DNA of 64,000 nucleotides, taken from positions 186,001 through 250,000 of the forward strand of contig JAGXGE010000015.1 in assembly GCA_024637015.1 (NCBI GenBank), read 5' to 3'. A program made the position numbers and the translations under genes. This stretch comes from Aequorivita sp. (lineage in GTDB: Bacteria > Bacteroidota > Bacteroidia > Flavobacteriales > Flavobacteriaceae). Below the pieces are notes generated by a model, which was given only the letters and a program-made list of their open reading frames with translations, did not search any database and was not told where the DNA came from. Below are positions 28,874 through 36,441 of this stretch, piece after piece. Every line of letters begins with the position of its first letter. The first letter of the stretch is position 1.

Positions 28874-31800
28874 ATGAAACACTTATCTATAAGAATAGCC
28901 TGGCATGACAACAAGTGGAACGGAACCATTTGCCAACACCCCTCAAAAAACACATACTGTATTCATTTACCCAGAATAAAGAAAGAGAAGGATGATGTTT
29001 TGGAGAATTCTTATTCAGGAAAATTATGGAATGAACTGCCAAATAGTTTTTTGCCACCATGCAAGGCAGAAGGTGGGTCATTTATGAATACTTTATCATA
29101 TAATCGTATTTTTGATCACCCTTATAAAAAGAACAGCAATGAAAGTGCCCCTCATTATCACCTAAAAGAAACTTCAGTTAAAGTTCCCCCGTTCACTAGT
29201 TTTGCTGTTCCTTTTTGGTGGATGCTAAAAGAGAATCAACCAAAAATAAGGGAAGAATATCCATCAGTTCCTTATGATAAAAATCCGCCTTTTCGCTCTT
29301 CTTGGGTTTATAGTAACACTACTCAAAATGCACTTCTAAATATTTTTTTTGATCCAATTAAAGAAAATAAATCCCTTGCTATTTATTATGTAAAAGGTGC
29401 TAATCCTCTTGATGAAAATGTTAACCGATTAATAGCCGGAGTAGGAACGATACTAAAAAAATCACCAATAATTGAGTACGGGACAAATAATGAAGTTACA
29501 TTTCCTCTTTGGGATAGAATGATCACTCATGGGATTAAACCAAATGACTCAAAAAGTGAAGGAGTATTATTGCCTTATCACGAATATTTAGAACTTCCTG
29601 ATGATTACATTCACAAAACAAAAGATGGCCGGAAAACTAAATATCAATTAATAGATGAAATAAAGCTTACGCTTAACGATATAGGGGGAAGAAAAGAGGT
29701 TATTGATGAATTTGCTTATGGTTCTAAATGGGTAAATAATAATTCTGCATTAATCATACTCTCTAAATTAAGAGCAATAGTGAATCGTATAATCGATCAC
29801 GGAATTGTACAGGGGCATTGGATTGAGAATTTAAAATGGATTGATAGGCAAATTGGTAATGTAAAAGCGGGAATGGGACCATTTCCATCATTTGCTAATG
29901 CAATTACCGCATTAGGCTTTCAGTTTTCTAATGAACTTGAAGAAGATTTAAGAAATGATTATGGTCTAGGTGTTAAGGACAATCCTTGGGAGTTTTGGGA
30001 AGATGTTTTATTTGGAACTATCACTATTAACAGAAAACAGTATAGCAAAGAATTTACACAATTTAAGGATATTTGGTTATCAGAATCACAGGAGCGTTTA
30101 AATTTACTTCAATTATTATCGCGATTTGAATTAACTGTTAGTCAAATTAAAAAATGGTTTGAACTACCCCTCCGTAATAAAATTGCCTTTGGTGTTTCCA
30201 ACAAGGATATTCTGATTAACCCTTACATTATTGCGGAAGAAGACAACGGGGATAAAAACCATTATCCGATTGCAGTAGAAACTATCGACGATGGTTTATT
30301 TGCTGATGTTGCTATTCAAGGAGAATATATTCCAGAAAAACCACAAGTCGTTGATTCACCACTAGATAATAGAAGGGTGCGTGCTTTAATCATTAGCTTA
30401 TTAAAAGAAGCTGCATTAAATGGAGATACTTTAATGTCTATTACTGAGATTACGGAAAAGCTTAATTTACTAAATCTTCAAAGAAGTAGTCATTTTCCAA
30501 CAAGCTACATAAAGGCAAATATGGCTTATTTAATAGAGCAACTTGTAAGTTTAGATTCTGGAAAAATACCATCGCTACAATTAAAACTTTACAACGAAAT
30601 TGAGAAGTTTTTAAGTAAAGTGCTACTTGCGAGGGGTAAAAAGGATTTAGAACCTTTAAATGAGCAATGGGATATATTAGTGAAAAATGTTATTGCAACA
30701 ACTAATATTACTTTTAATCCACTAAATAAGAAACATATTGCTGCACTTGAAGATCAGTCACTCGCATTAAATAAAATTACAAATAAAAAACTAGCTATAT
30801 TACATGGTCCGGCTGGAACGGGTAAAACCACTGTGCTAGGCACACTATTTGGAAATAAAACCCTTAGAAGTGAAGGCATATTACTTTTAGCACCTACAGG
30901 TAAAGCAAGAGTTAAATTAGGTAAGATGGCTAATGCCGAAGCGTTTACAATTGCTCAGTTTTTATCAAAACAAAAGCGCTATGATTGGACTCATATGGAG
31001 CCGTTATTTCATGGGAAAGAAACATATAAAGGAGAAAGAAATGTGATTATTGACGAATGCTCTATGCTTACCGTCAAAGATATATTTGCAATTTTTAAAG
31101 CATTGGACTTAGCTCATGTAAAAAGAATTATTTTAGTTGGAGACCCCTATCAACTTCCACCAATAGGACCAGGAAGACCATTCGCAGATCTCTGTAATTA
31201 TTTAGAAAATTTAGAACCAACAGATACTAATTACAATGCAAAGGATTGCCTTGCTCGATTAAATGAAGTAGTTAGAACCGTTGAAGGTGAAAATTCAGAT
31301 GCACTCACTTTGGCATCTTGGTTTTCAGGGGTAAAGCCATTAAAAAATGCTGATGAGGTTTTTTCTAAATTAGGAGATAATAGCTTATTAAACGATTTAC
31401 AAATAGAATTGTGGAATAATGAAGTAACGTTATATGAGAGACTAAACTCTTCTTTGGATAAAATAATGATTAATGAATTTCAGGAGGGCGGTGAGCTAGG
31501 AATGAACGCAATGTTGGGGATAAAAGGAGATTTAATTGATACCGATAAGATTGAATCTTTTCAAGTGTTGACTCCGGTTAAAGCTCCTTTTTGGGGTAAT
31601 AATAATATAAACAACATTGTACAAAAGAAGTTTAGAATTAATAAAAGAGAAACAATAAACATTGGAGACTATAACATTGGCTTACTTGATAAAGTAATCC
31701 AAACTAAAAACGAATGGAAAACAAGTTATTCAAGTTCCCTGGATTATCAATTATCAAATGGACAATTAGGTTTGGTTAAAGAAATGGCTAAAGGATATGC

Positions 31801-32530
31801 TAATGTTGTTTTTTCAGGTATAGATTCAGACGAATCTTTTGGCTATAGGTCTCAAGGACAAGCAGAAGTTGATGAAACAAATATCGAGTTAGCATATTCC
31901 ATTACGGTACATAAAAGTCAAGGCAGTGATTTTGAGTATGTTTTCTTAATTGTGCCGAAAAAAGGAAGAATCATATCCAGAGAATTAATTTACACAGCCC
32001 TAACAAGAGCAAAAAAGAAATTGATTTTAATTTTAGAAGGTGATAATCCACATTGGTTCATTAATTTATCAAAACCACAATACTCAGAAACGGCTAAAAG
32101 AAATACAAATCTATTTAGCGAAGCAGTAAGAGAAGAAGCATCAACAATACCTTTTGTGGAGGGATTAATTCATAAAACGAAAAAAGATGGATTGCTTGTA
32201 AGAAGTAAATCAGAAGTAATTATAGCTAATGAATTAGTCTATAGAGGGCTAGAATTTGAATATGAAAAAGAGTTTGAGGCTGAAGATGGTCAAAAAAGAA
32301 TACCAGACTTCACTTTTATAGATGCTGCTGGTGAACGAATTTTATTAGAACATTTGGGGATGTTGTCAATACCTAGTTATAAACATGACTGGGAAAAGAA
32401 ATTAAAATTCTATAAAACAAATGGGTTTGAATTAAATGAAAACTTGTTTTTAACAACAGAAAGTGAAAAGGGAGGTATAGATTCCAAAGAAATTGAAAGA
32501 GTAATCGATATTATTCAGGAATTATTATAA
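28874..32530 (+). CDS. SF1 helicase with C-terminal nuclease-like domain, 1218 aa
   Basis: Probable DNA helicase-nuclease. Residues 1-500 form a poorly characterised region that opens LSIRIAWHDNKWNGTICQHPSKNTYC. The motor follows: Walker A GPAGTGKTTVLGTLFG (about 644), Walker B VIIDECSMLTVKDI (about 723), LVGDPYQLPPIGPGRPF, and near the end the UvrD_C_2-type block ITVHKSQGSDFEYVF...YTALTRAKKKLIL. This is RecD/UvrD-like SF1. The C-terminus, VRSKSEVIIANELVYRGLEFEYEKEF...RIPDFTFIDAAGERILLEHLGM, has the shape of a PD-(D/E)XK domain (E, PDF, then E-x-L/H), with the catalytic Lys not obvious. It is separated from the nuclease gene by 139 bases. The context suggests an anti-phage effector; no named system is claimed. 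Confidence 0.75.
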   Translation: MKHLSIRIAWHDNKWNGTICQHPSKNTYCIHLPRIKKEKDDVLENSYSGKLWNELPNSFLPPCKAEGGSFMNTLSYNRIFDHPYKKNSNESAPHYHLKETSVKVPPFTSFAVPFWWMLKENQPKIREEYPSVPYDKNPPFRSSWVYSNTTQNALLNIFFDPIKENKSLAIYYVKGANPLDENVNRLIAGVGTILKKSPIIEYGTNNEVTFPLWDRMITHGIKPNDSKSEGVLLPYHEYLELPDDYIHKTKDGRKTKYQLIDEIKLTLNDIGGRKEVIDEFAYGSKWVNNNSALIILSKLRAIVNRIIDHGIVQGHWIENLKWIDRQIGNVKAGMGPFPSFANAITALGFQFSNELEEDLRNDYGLGVKDNPWEFWEDVLFGTITINRKQYSKEFTQFKDIWLSESQERLNLLQLLSRFELTVSQIKKWFELPLRNKIAFGVSNKDILINPYIIAEEDNGDKNHYPIAVETIDDGLFADVAIQGEYIPEKPQVVDSPLDNRRVRALIISLLKEAALNGDTLMSITEITEKLNLLNLQRSSHFPTSYIKANMAYLIEQLVSLDSGKIPSLQLKLYNEIEKFLSKVLLARGKKDLEPLNEQWDILVKNVIATTNITFNPLNKKHIAALEDQSLALNKITNKKLAILHGPAGTGKTTVLGTLFGNKTLRSEGILLLAPTGKARVKLGKMANAEAFTIAQFLSKQKRYDWTHMEPLFHGKETYKGERNVIIDECSMLTVKDIFAIFKALDLAHVKRIILVGDPYQLPPIGPGRPFADLCNYLENLEPTDTNYNAKDCLARLNEVVRTVEGENSDALTLASWFSGVKPLKNADEVFSKLGDNSLLNDLQIELWNNEVTLYERLNSSLDKIMINEFQEGGELGMNAMLGIKGDLIDTDKIESFQVLTPVKAPFWGNNNINNIVQKKFRINKRETINIGDYNIGLLDKVIQTKNEWKTSYSSSLDYQLSNGQLGLVKEMAKGYANVVFSGIDSDESFGYRSQGQAEVDETNIELAYSITVHKSQGSDFEYVFLIVPKKGRIISRELIYTALTRAKKKLILILEGDNPHWFINLSKPQYSETAKRNTNLFSEAVREEASTIPFVEGLIHKTKKDGLLVRSKSEVIIANELVYRGLEFEYEKEFEAEDGQKRIPDFTFIDAAGERILLEHLGMLSIPSYKHDWEKKLKFYKTNGFELNENLFLTTESEKGGIDSKEIERVIDIIQELL

Positions 32531-32719
32531 GATAGTGCTTTAAAATATAATTATACAGATCTGTCCTAGAATTTATAGTTGCATTTTTTCTGAAATTATA
32601 AAACAGTTCCGAAATTTGCTGTTTGCTTTCTAATGCCTGTTCATTGCTAAGCCCTTAATATTTATAATTACTAAGAAATGAATTATAATTCAAAGATTTG
32701 GCAGTAAATAGACATTATT

Positions 32720-32859
32720 GCCAAATCTTTACCTCGCTATTTATAATAGGTGGCTGGGCTAATGCCGTGCTCACGGCTGATCTCATCAAGACTCTTTCCG
32801 TTGTCGAATTCTTTTAAAATCTTTGCAATCTGTTACGGTGAGAATTTACTTCGTCTCAG
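32720..32859 (-). pseudogene. IS3-family transposase OrfA remnant
   Basis: On the minus strand the frame reads RRSKFSP*QIAKILKEFDNGKSLDEISREHGISPATYYK*RGK, the helix-turn-helix N-terminus of an IS3-family OrfA. Two in-frame stops sit where Gln (CAA to TAA) and Trp (TGG to TAG) belong, and the initiating ATG position reads CTG. Only about 45 codons survive; no orfB or terminal inverted repeats are visible. Dead relic of an insertion sequence at the island's internal border. The plus-strand 113-aa ORF here is a shadow. Confidence 0.8.
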
Positions 32860-32970
32860 AATACTGTTTAAAATTAAGATAATTACCCTACTTTTAAACA
32901 GTTTGGTTTTAAGGGAAGCTTACAACTTAATCTTTCAAAGTGGCACAAATCGAACCGAATTATCAAGTAA

Positions 32971-33270
32971 TCAAATTGACATTATTTTTTTTCCAAAAGC
33001 CTTCTCAATAGCAGCAATAAGCTCAATGCTAAAATTAACCTTGCCTTTAACGATTTTGCTCACCTCCTTTGGACTAATATTCATTATTTGAGCCAATTGC
33101 TCTTGAGACCATTTTTTCTCCTCCAATAAGGTTAAAACATTTATAGCTACCATTGCGCTGTCTTGCCCCAAACTGTTTGATTCTTTTTTAGCCTTATGTT
33201 TTTCGGCCCATTTGGAAGGGGTTCGGGAAAGAATTTTCTCGAATTTCTCTCTGTTATATTTAATACTCAT
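32971..33270 (-). CDS. XRE-family helix-turn-helix regulator
   Basis: A 99-aa DNA-binding protein. The better start is the internal ATG at 33270 (MSIKYNREKFEK), which avoids an unlikely N-terminal stretch. Residues about 45-95 form an HTH_3 domain: LEEKKWSQEQLAQIMNISPKEVSKIVKGKVNFSIELIAAIEKAFG. The N-terminal helical part (ILSRTPSKWAEKHKAKKESN) is the type seen in Bacteroidota antitoxin-like regulators. No toxin gene (HigB or similar) is adjacent, so it may be solitary. A 28-bp palindrome lies about 160 bases upstream and could be its operator. Confidence 0.8.
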   Translation of the reverse strand: MSIKYNREKFEKILSRTPSKWAEKHKAKKESNSLGQDSAMVAINVLTLLEEKKWSQEQLAQIMNISPKEVSKIVKGKVNFSIELIAAIEKAFGKKIMSI

Positions 33271-33296
33271 AGTCAGATTTGCTAAAAATTTAATCG

Positions 33297-33410
33297 GGGA
33301 GAATACCAAATATAAAGATTTTTTTTTGGTTCTATAAAATCAGACGTTTCGCATTACAAATGCAACAAAAAATAGACACGCTTTTCAAAAGTGCCAAGGG
33401 AATACCAATT
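33297..33410. repeat. Imperfect direct repeat, copy A (about 110 bp)
   Basis: Shares GGGAGAATACCAAATATAA, CATTACAAATGCAAC and AGACACGCTTTT-AAAAG, in that order and spacing, with 35751-35865. Copy A lies just upstream of the XRE gene; copy B lies beyond the far end of the four-gene cassette. Same orientation, about 2.45 kb apart. Confidence 0.7.
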
Positions 33411-33432
33411 TTAAAGTATAATAAAATAAAGC

Positions 33433-33460
33433 TATATCGCATATTGCAATATGCGATATA
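33433..33460. promoter_or_regulatory. 28-bp perfect palindrome
   Basis: The central 26 bases are ATATCGCATATTG followed by its exact reverse complement CAATATGCGATAT; flanking T and A extend it to 28. Located between the XRE gene and the cassette terminator, in the XRE upstream region. Suits a dimeric repressor operator. Confidence 0.65.
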
Positions 33461-33493
33461 CAGGTTTAATAACAAACAATTCTACAAATCAAT

Positions 33494-33563
33494 TTAATGT
33501 TAGCAAAACCCAACATTAAGCTCCTTTTTAAGCTATAATGTTGGGAAATACCAACATTAAGCT
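33494..33563. repeat. Cluster of AACATTAAGCT motifs in alternating orientation
   Basis: Four copies within 70 bases: TTAATGTT, CCAACATTAAGCT, AGCTATAATGTTGG and CCAACATTAAGCT. Copies two and three form a stem (CCCAACATTAAGCT / AAGCTATAATGTTGGG). Possible iteron-like or regulatory cluster just after the cassette. Confidence 0.55.
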
Positions 33564-33590
33564 AAAAAAACCCTCCAAAAATTTGAAGGG
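33562..33590 (-). terminator. Terminator after cassette 1
   Basis: On the minus strand CCCTTCAAA-TT-TTTGGAGGG (one mismatch) is followed by TTTTTTTAGC. It closes the four-gene minus-strand cassette, 24 bases beyond the last stop codon. Confidence 0.75.
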
Positions 33591-33613
33591 TCTTTATGCT
33601 ACACCAAAATAAA

Positions 33614-33811
33614 TTAGTAACGTCTTTTAAGTTGCTTGCATATCCATTTAAGAAGCACGGTAACCAAAAAACTGGTCACGGTACCAAAAGTAGCCATACA
33701 AAGTGTGACCATGATATCTTCTATAGGCAGGTTGGGCAGTATGCCAAACACAGTTCCTCCAAAAATACTGACGCGATAATTATCCATAGCCATCCGGTTA
33801 ACGATCAGCAT
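33614..33811 (-). CDS. Small membrane protein, cassette 1 gene 4
   Basis: A 65-aa protein whose counterpart in cassette 2 is the 72-aa gene at 61696-61914. Both read MLI...., a Gly-rich segment, LPN, then a hydrophobic span (IMVTLCMATFGTVTSFLVTVLLKW here) and a basic tail (KWICKQLKRRY). One or two membrane spans with positive charges at the C-terminus would suit a holin-like or other small pore former, but this is inference. Its ATG overlaps the end of the preceding gene by 14 bases, as in the other cassette. Confidence 0.7.
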   Translation of the reverse strand: MLIVNRMAMDNYRVSIFGGTVFGILPNLPIEDIMVTLCMATFGTVTSFLVTVLLKWICKQLKRRY

Positions 33812-34088
33812 CCAGCAGCGGATTGCTATTTAATTGAATCACCCTGCCGTCTATATTTGGAGTATCATCATCATCGTTTTCGTTCAGATCTTTTATTACC
33901 ATTTGGCTCACTACAGTAGCCACAGTCCCCGCCACCATAAGATACCCGCCAATGGTAATGACAACAGTGGGCATCAAAACGGGCACGGTTACTATAGCTC
34001 CTCCAATTGCCGTTAACCCAAACCCGAGATTCCGCAACTTTTTGAAAAACTTTGGTGTAGGTTCTTTCAGTCGATTATATAAATTCAT
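33798..34088 (-). CDS. Small two-span membrane protein, cassette 1 gene 3
   Basis: A 96-aa protein similar by eye to the 81-aa product at 61461-61706: both begin MN-L--R-K-PTPKFF---RNLG-GL---GG, continue with a second hydrophobic stretch VAGTVA--VSQ, and end in a charged tail. Two predicted membrane segments (about residues 25-45 and 48-65). The length and topology fit a class II holin-type protein, though sequence alone does not establish this. It lies 81 bases after the DUF5675 gene and overlaps gene 4 by 14 bases. Confidence 0.75.
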   Translation of the reverse strand: MNLYNRLKEPTPKFFKKLRNLGFGLTAIGGAIVTVPVLMPTVVITIGGYLMVAGTVATVVSQMVIKDLNENDDDDTPNIDGRVIQLNSNPLLDADR

Positions 34089-34169
34089 AACCTCAAATTT
34101 TAATTAATACTAGTCCGATAAATATTCCCACCAACCACCACCAATCGCCAACCATCAATTGAGAACCCT

Positions 34170-34580
34170 TCACCTTCCCGAAAACTCCGAACTAACTGTC
34201 AAAAACACAAGTTCGCCGGGCTCTCGAAAAGCTTCAATACGCAAAATAAGAAGGTCAAGTGCTTTTCTTGATCCTAATCCCTTGCCAATTCCCGTAAGTT
34301 GTGAAACCGGAGCAATGCAACTACCTAGTTCACTCGCGGCATCACTAGCAGGATGAATTAATATCCCACTTTGGTCTTGCACCCCTTTCACTAATAAATG
34401 ATGTTTAAACTGCAGTGAATAAAAAGGCTGCAGCTTATAAATACCGTCAGGAATACACGAAATATTGCGCTTGTTCGCACGCCAGGGTAGTTCAATGCTG
34501 AAGCACAAAAATTGACTTTTATGAAACAGCGAACCATTGGTCCCCGCTCTGAAATGTGTTCTATGTAGAAATAAATCCAT
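34170..34580 (-). CDS. DUF5675-family protein, cassette 1 gene 2
   Basis: A 136-aa protein of the DUF5675 type: ELPWRANKRNISCIPDGIY, then GILIHPASDAASELGSCIAPVSQLTGIG, then an S-x-x-AL--L segment. The IH...G-x-CI arrangement recalls the HG...S-x-GCI active site of YkuD-type L,D-transpeptidases, so a peptidoglycan-directed activity is a reasonable guess but unproven. No signal peptide, so export would need help, as phage endolysins get from holins; two small membrane proteins follow directly. The cassette 2 homologue (61061-61498) has Gly where this protein has the Cys. Confidence 0.8.
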   Translation of the reverse strand: MDLFLHRTHFRAGTNGSLFHKSQFLCFSIELPWRANKRNISCIPDGIYKLQPFYSLQFKHHLLVKGVQDQSGILIHPASDAASELGSCIAPVSQLTGIGKGLGSRKALDLLILRIEAFREPGELVFLTVSSEFSGR

Positions 34581-34594
34581 TGCTCCGTTTTAGG

Positions 34595-35350
34595 TTAAAC
34601 TTGGTCTACGTCCACAACACCAAGGGCATTGAATGATCCATTTCGCAACGGATACATTTCGCCGTTCACTTCTTGAAAAAAGCTTACACCAAGTACCTGC
34701 ATTACAGGCAAAATTCCTCCTCCAGTAATAGTTGGACTAAGAGTAAGGGCTGGTTGCGGTGTTGCATCCCAGAGGATAATAGGGGAAAATGCGTGATCCT
34801 CCTCAAATTTTCTACCTGCAAAGTCAAGTGCACAAACACCCGCTACCAACTGTACGTGCGTCGTTCCCTTTGGTGCATCAATGGTTTCGTTCGGCACAAA
34901 GGCATCAACATCCACGTCAAATACCCCAGTGGCTCTGTCAAAATTTGGCGTATAGCCACTAAAGAAAACCGTATTTAGCTTCCCTTTTTCGTTAAAGTCG
35001 AACTCATTCAACAAGCTCATATCGCCATCTTGAACCGTACGTTTACCACGATTGTTCAAAGGATCACTTTTTACAATACTCATCAAGACCTTTACCAGTC
35101 TTGATGTTACTCGGTAGTCGCTTGCCTGGCGCAATAAAATACGCTCTGCCTTTCTGATCAATTGACCTCCTTTTCCGGCAGTTCCAAATTCCATCCCGTT
35201 CTCTCGGGTACGCTTAAAAGCAGGATCGTTTAAAATGCGGTTCTTTTCAATACCGCCCTTCTCACGGGCCAAATACCCGTCTCTTGTTTTGTAAAAGGTA
35301 TAATCTCCAATTGTACCTTTTAGCTTTACAATTCCTTTTTGTTTTGCCAT
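34595..35350 (-). CDS. Conserved 251-aa protein, cassette 1 gene 1
   Basis: Function unknown. The start is set at the ATG at 35350 (MAKQKGIVKLKGTIGD), because the cassette 2 homologue begins identically and has exactly the same length, 251 aa. The N-terminal third is basic and Gly-rich (FYKTRDGYLAREKGG, TRENGMEFGTAGKGGQLIRKA). The middle is helical. The C-terminal half is beta-rich and ends FFQEVNGEMYPLRNGSFNALGVVDV. No signal peptide or enzyme motif. The high conservation of both ends between copies and the linkage to DUF5675 and holin-like genes suggest a structural or effector protein of a phage-derived unit (inference). Confidence 0.75.
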   Translation of the reverse strand: MAKQKGIVKLKGTIGDYTFYKTRDGYLAREKGGIEKNRILNDPAFKRTRENGMEFGTAGKGGQLIRKAERILLRQASDYRVTSRLVKVLMSIVKSDPLNNRGKRTVQDGDMSLLNEFDFNEKGKLNTVFFSGYTPNFDRATGVFDVDVDAFVPNETIDAPKGTTHVQLVAGVCALDFAGRKFEEDHAFSPIILWDATPQPALTLSPTITGGGILPVMQVLGVSFFQEVNGEMYPLRNGSFNALGVVDVDQV

Positions 35351-35425
35351 AATAACAAATTTTAATGTTAAACAATACCCCAAACCTACAACCGAGTATT
35401 GCCCAATCAATGACTCAAAACGCAG

Positions 35426-35471
35426 ACTGCACATTCTTGCTCCATTTTGCAGTAAACTGCACATTTGCTCC
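35426..35471. promoter_or_regulatory. Paired direct repeats upstream of cassette 1
   Basis: ACTGCACATTCTTGCTCC and ACTGCACATTTGCTCC, 30 bases apart (start to start, about three helical turns), roughly 75-120 bases upstream of the cassette's first ATG. The spacing and position suit a regulator binding site. Confidence 0.45.
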
Positions 35472-35750
35472 TATTCCTTCATATAATTGCACAATAGCTA
35501 CCTTCTTTTCCAATTAATGGGACTTAAGGTCACAGTTGCATGAGGCTACTAAGAATGAATTAAGGATCATACTGTAGTGACTTGGAAAATGATAGAATTG
35601 AAGTTTATGTGGTAATCTTAAATGAGGCCAAGAATTGGGGACGGTCTATACGTGGTTGGGAAGATTAATTTTATTTTTACACATTACGGAAAACCGTACC
35701 TGCCTGCATTTTAAACGCCCTCCTACGCATAAAGCTTCGGTGGCCAAAGG

Positions 35751-35865
35751 GAGAGAATACCAAATATAATTAATTTGTCGGTTTCAAAGGTTCGTGAAGA
35801 ACATTACAAATGCAACGATAAAGAGACACGCTTTTAAAAAGCGCGCCAGAGGGTAATAAATAACA
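35751..35865. repeat. Imperfect direct repeat, copy B
   Basis: GAGAGAATACCAAATATAA, ACATTACAAATGCAAC and AGAGACACGCTTTTAAAAAG match copy A at 33297-33410 in order and orientation. It brackets cassette 1 together with copy A. Confidence 0.7.
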
Positions 35866-36441
35866 CTTCAACTATATGGTTAACGATTACACAATGATGG
35901 TATATAAATTAAAAGTATAGTAACTTACTTAAAATTAGCAAAAAAATATAAACCTTAAAACTCTTCCAAACCCTGTTTTTATTGGGTTCAAAAAGATTTT
36001 CTGATTTTATGCGATAAGATTTTTTTTTACTGTCAGCAATATTCAAATATTTTTTTAAAATTTTTCATACTAAATAAATAAATTAATGTTATTGATTTTC
36101 AGCAAGTTAAAGTCTCTTTGGGCATATTACTCCTTAATATTGCATCAATTAAGACATTAAAATAGCCACTTAACTATGCCACTAAACGTTGCAATGTTAA
36201 ATAGTTTAATGAAACTGTGCTAAGTATGTGTGTGTAAAAAAACCTAAAAAATATTCAATTTTTAATTTAGAATGAATAGGGGTGGGTTAAAATAATCAAT
36301 TTCCCCCTCGATAATAATGTTTGATATGCTTCATACTAAGCCGTAGTATATAAATGAATATATTTTAAGTAAGAATGAATGGGTTAGCATATGAATAATT
36401 AATTTTAAAAATAAATATGAATGAATAGAGGAAATAATAAA

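Larger units (their letters stand above)
35351..36441. other. Gene-poor AT-rich region upstream of cassette 1
   Basis: About 1.1 kb. Near the cassette start there are two direct copies of ACTGCACATT(CT)TGCTCC at 35426-35443 and 35456-35471. Copy B of the 110-bp repeat lies at 35751-35865. The rest, especially 35.9-36.4 kb, is very AT-rich with scattered ATGAATGAAT words; no gene is supported. Confidence 0.55.

Noticed and set aside
32750-33091. 113-aa plus-strand ORF
   Set aside because: Shadow of the IS3 relic and of the XRE gene on the other strand.
32971-33270. HigBA toxin-antitoxin pair
   Set aside because: Only an antitoxin-like XRE protein is present; no HigB- or RelE-like gene on either side.
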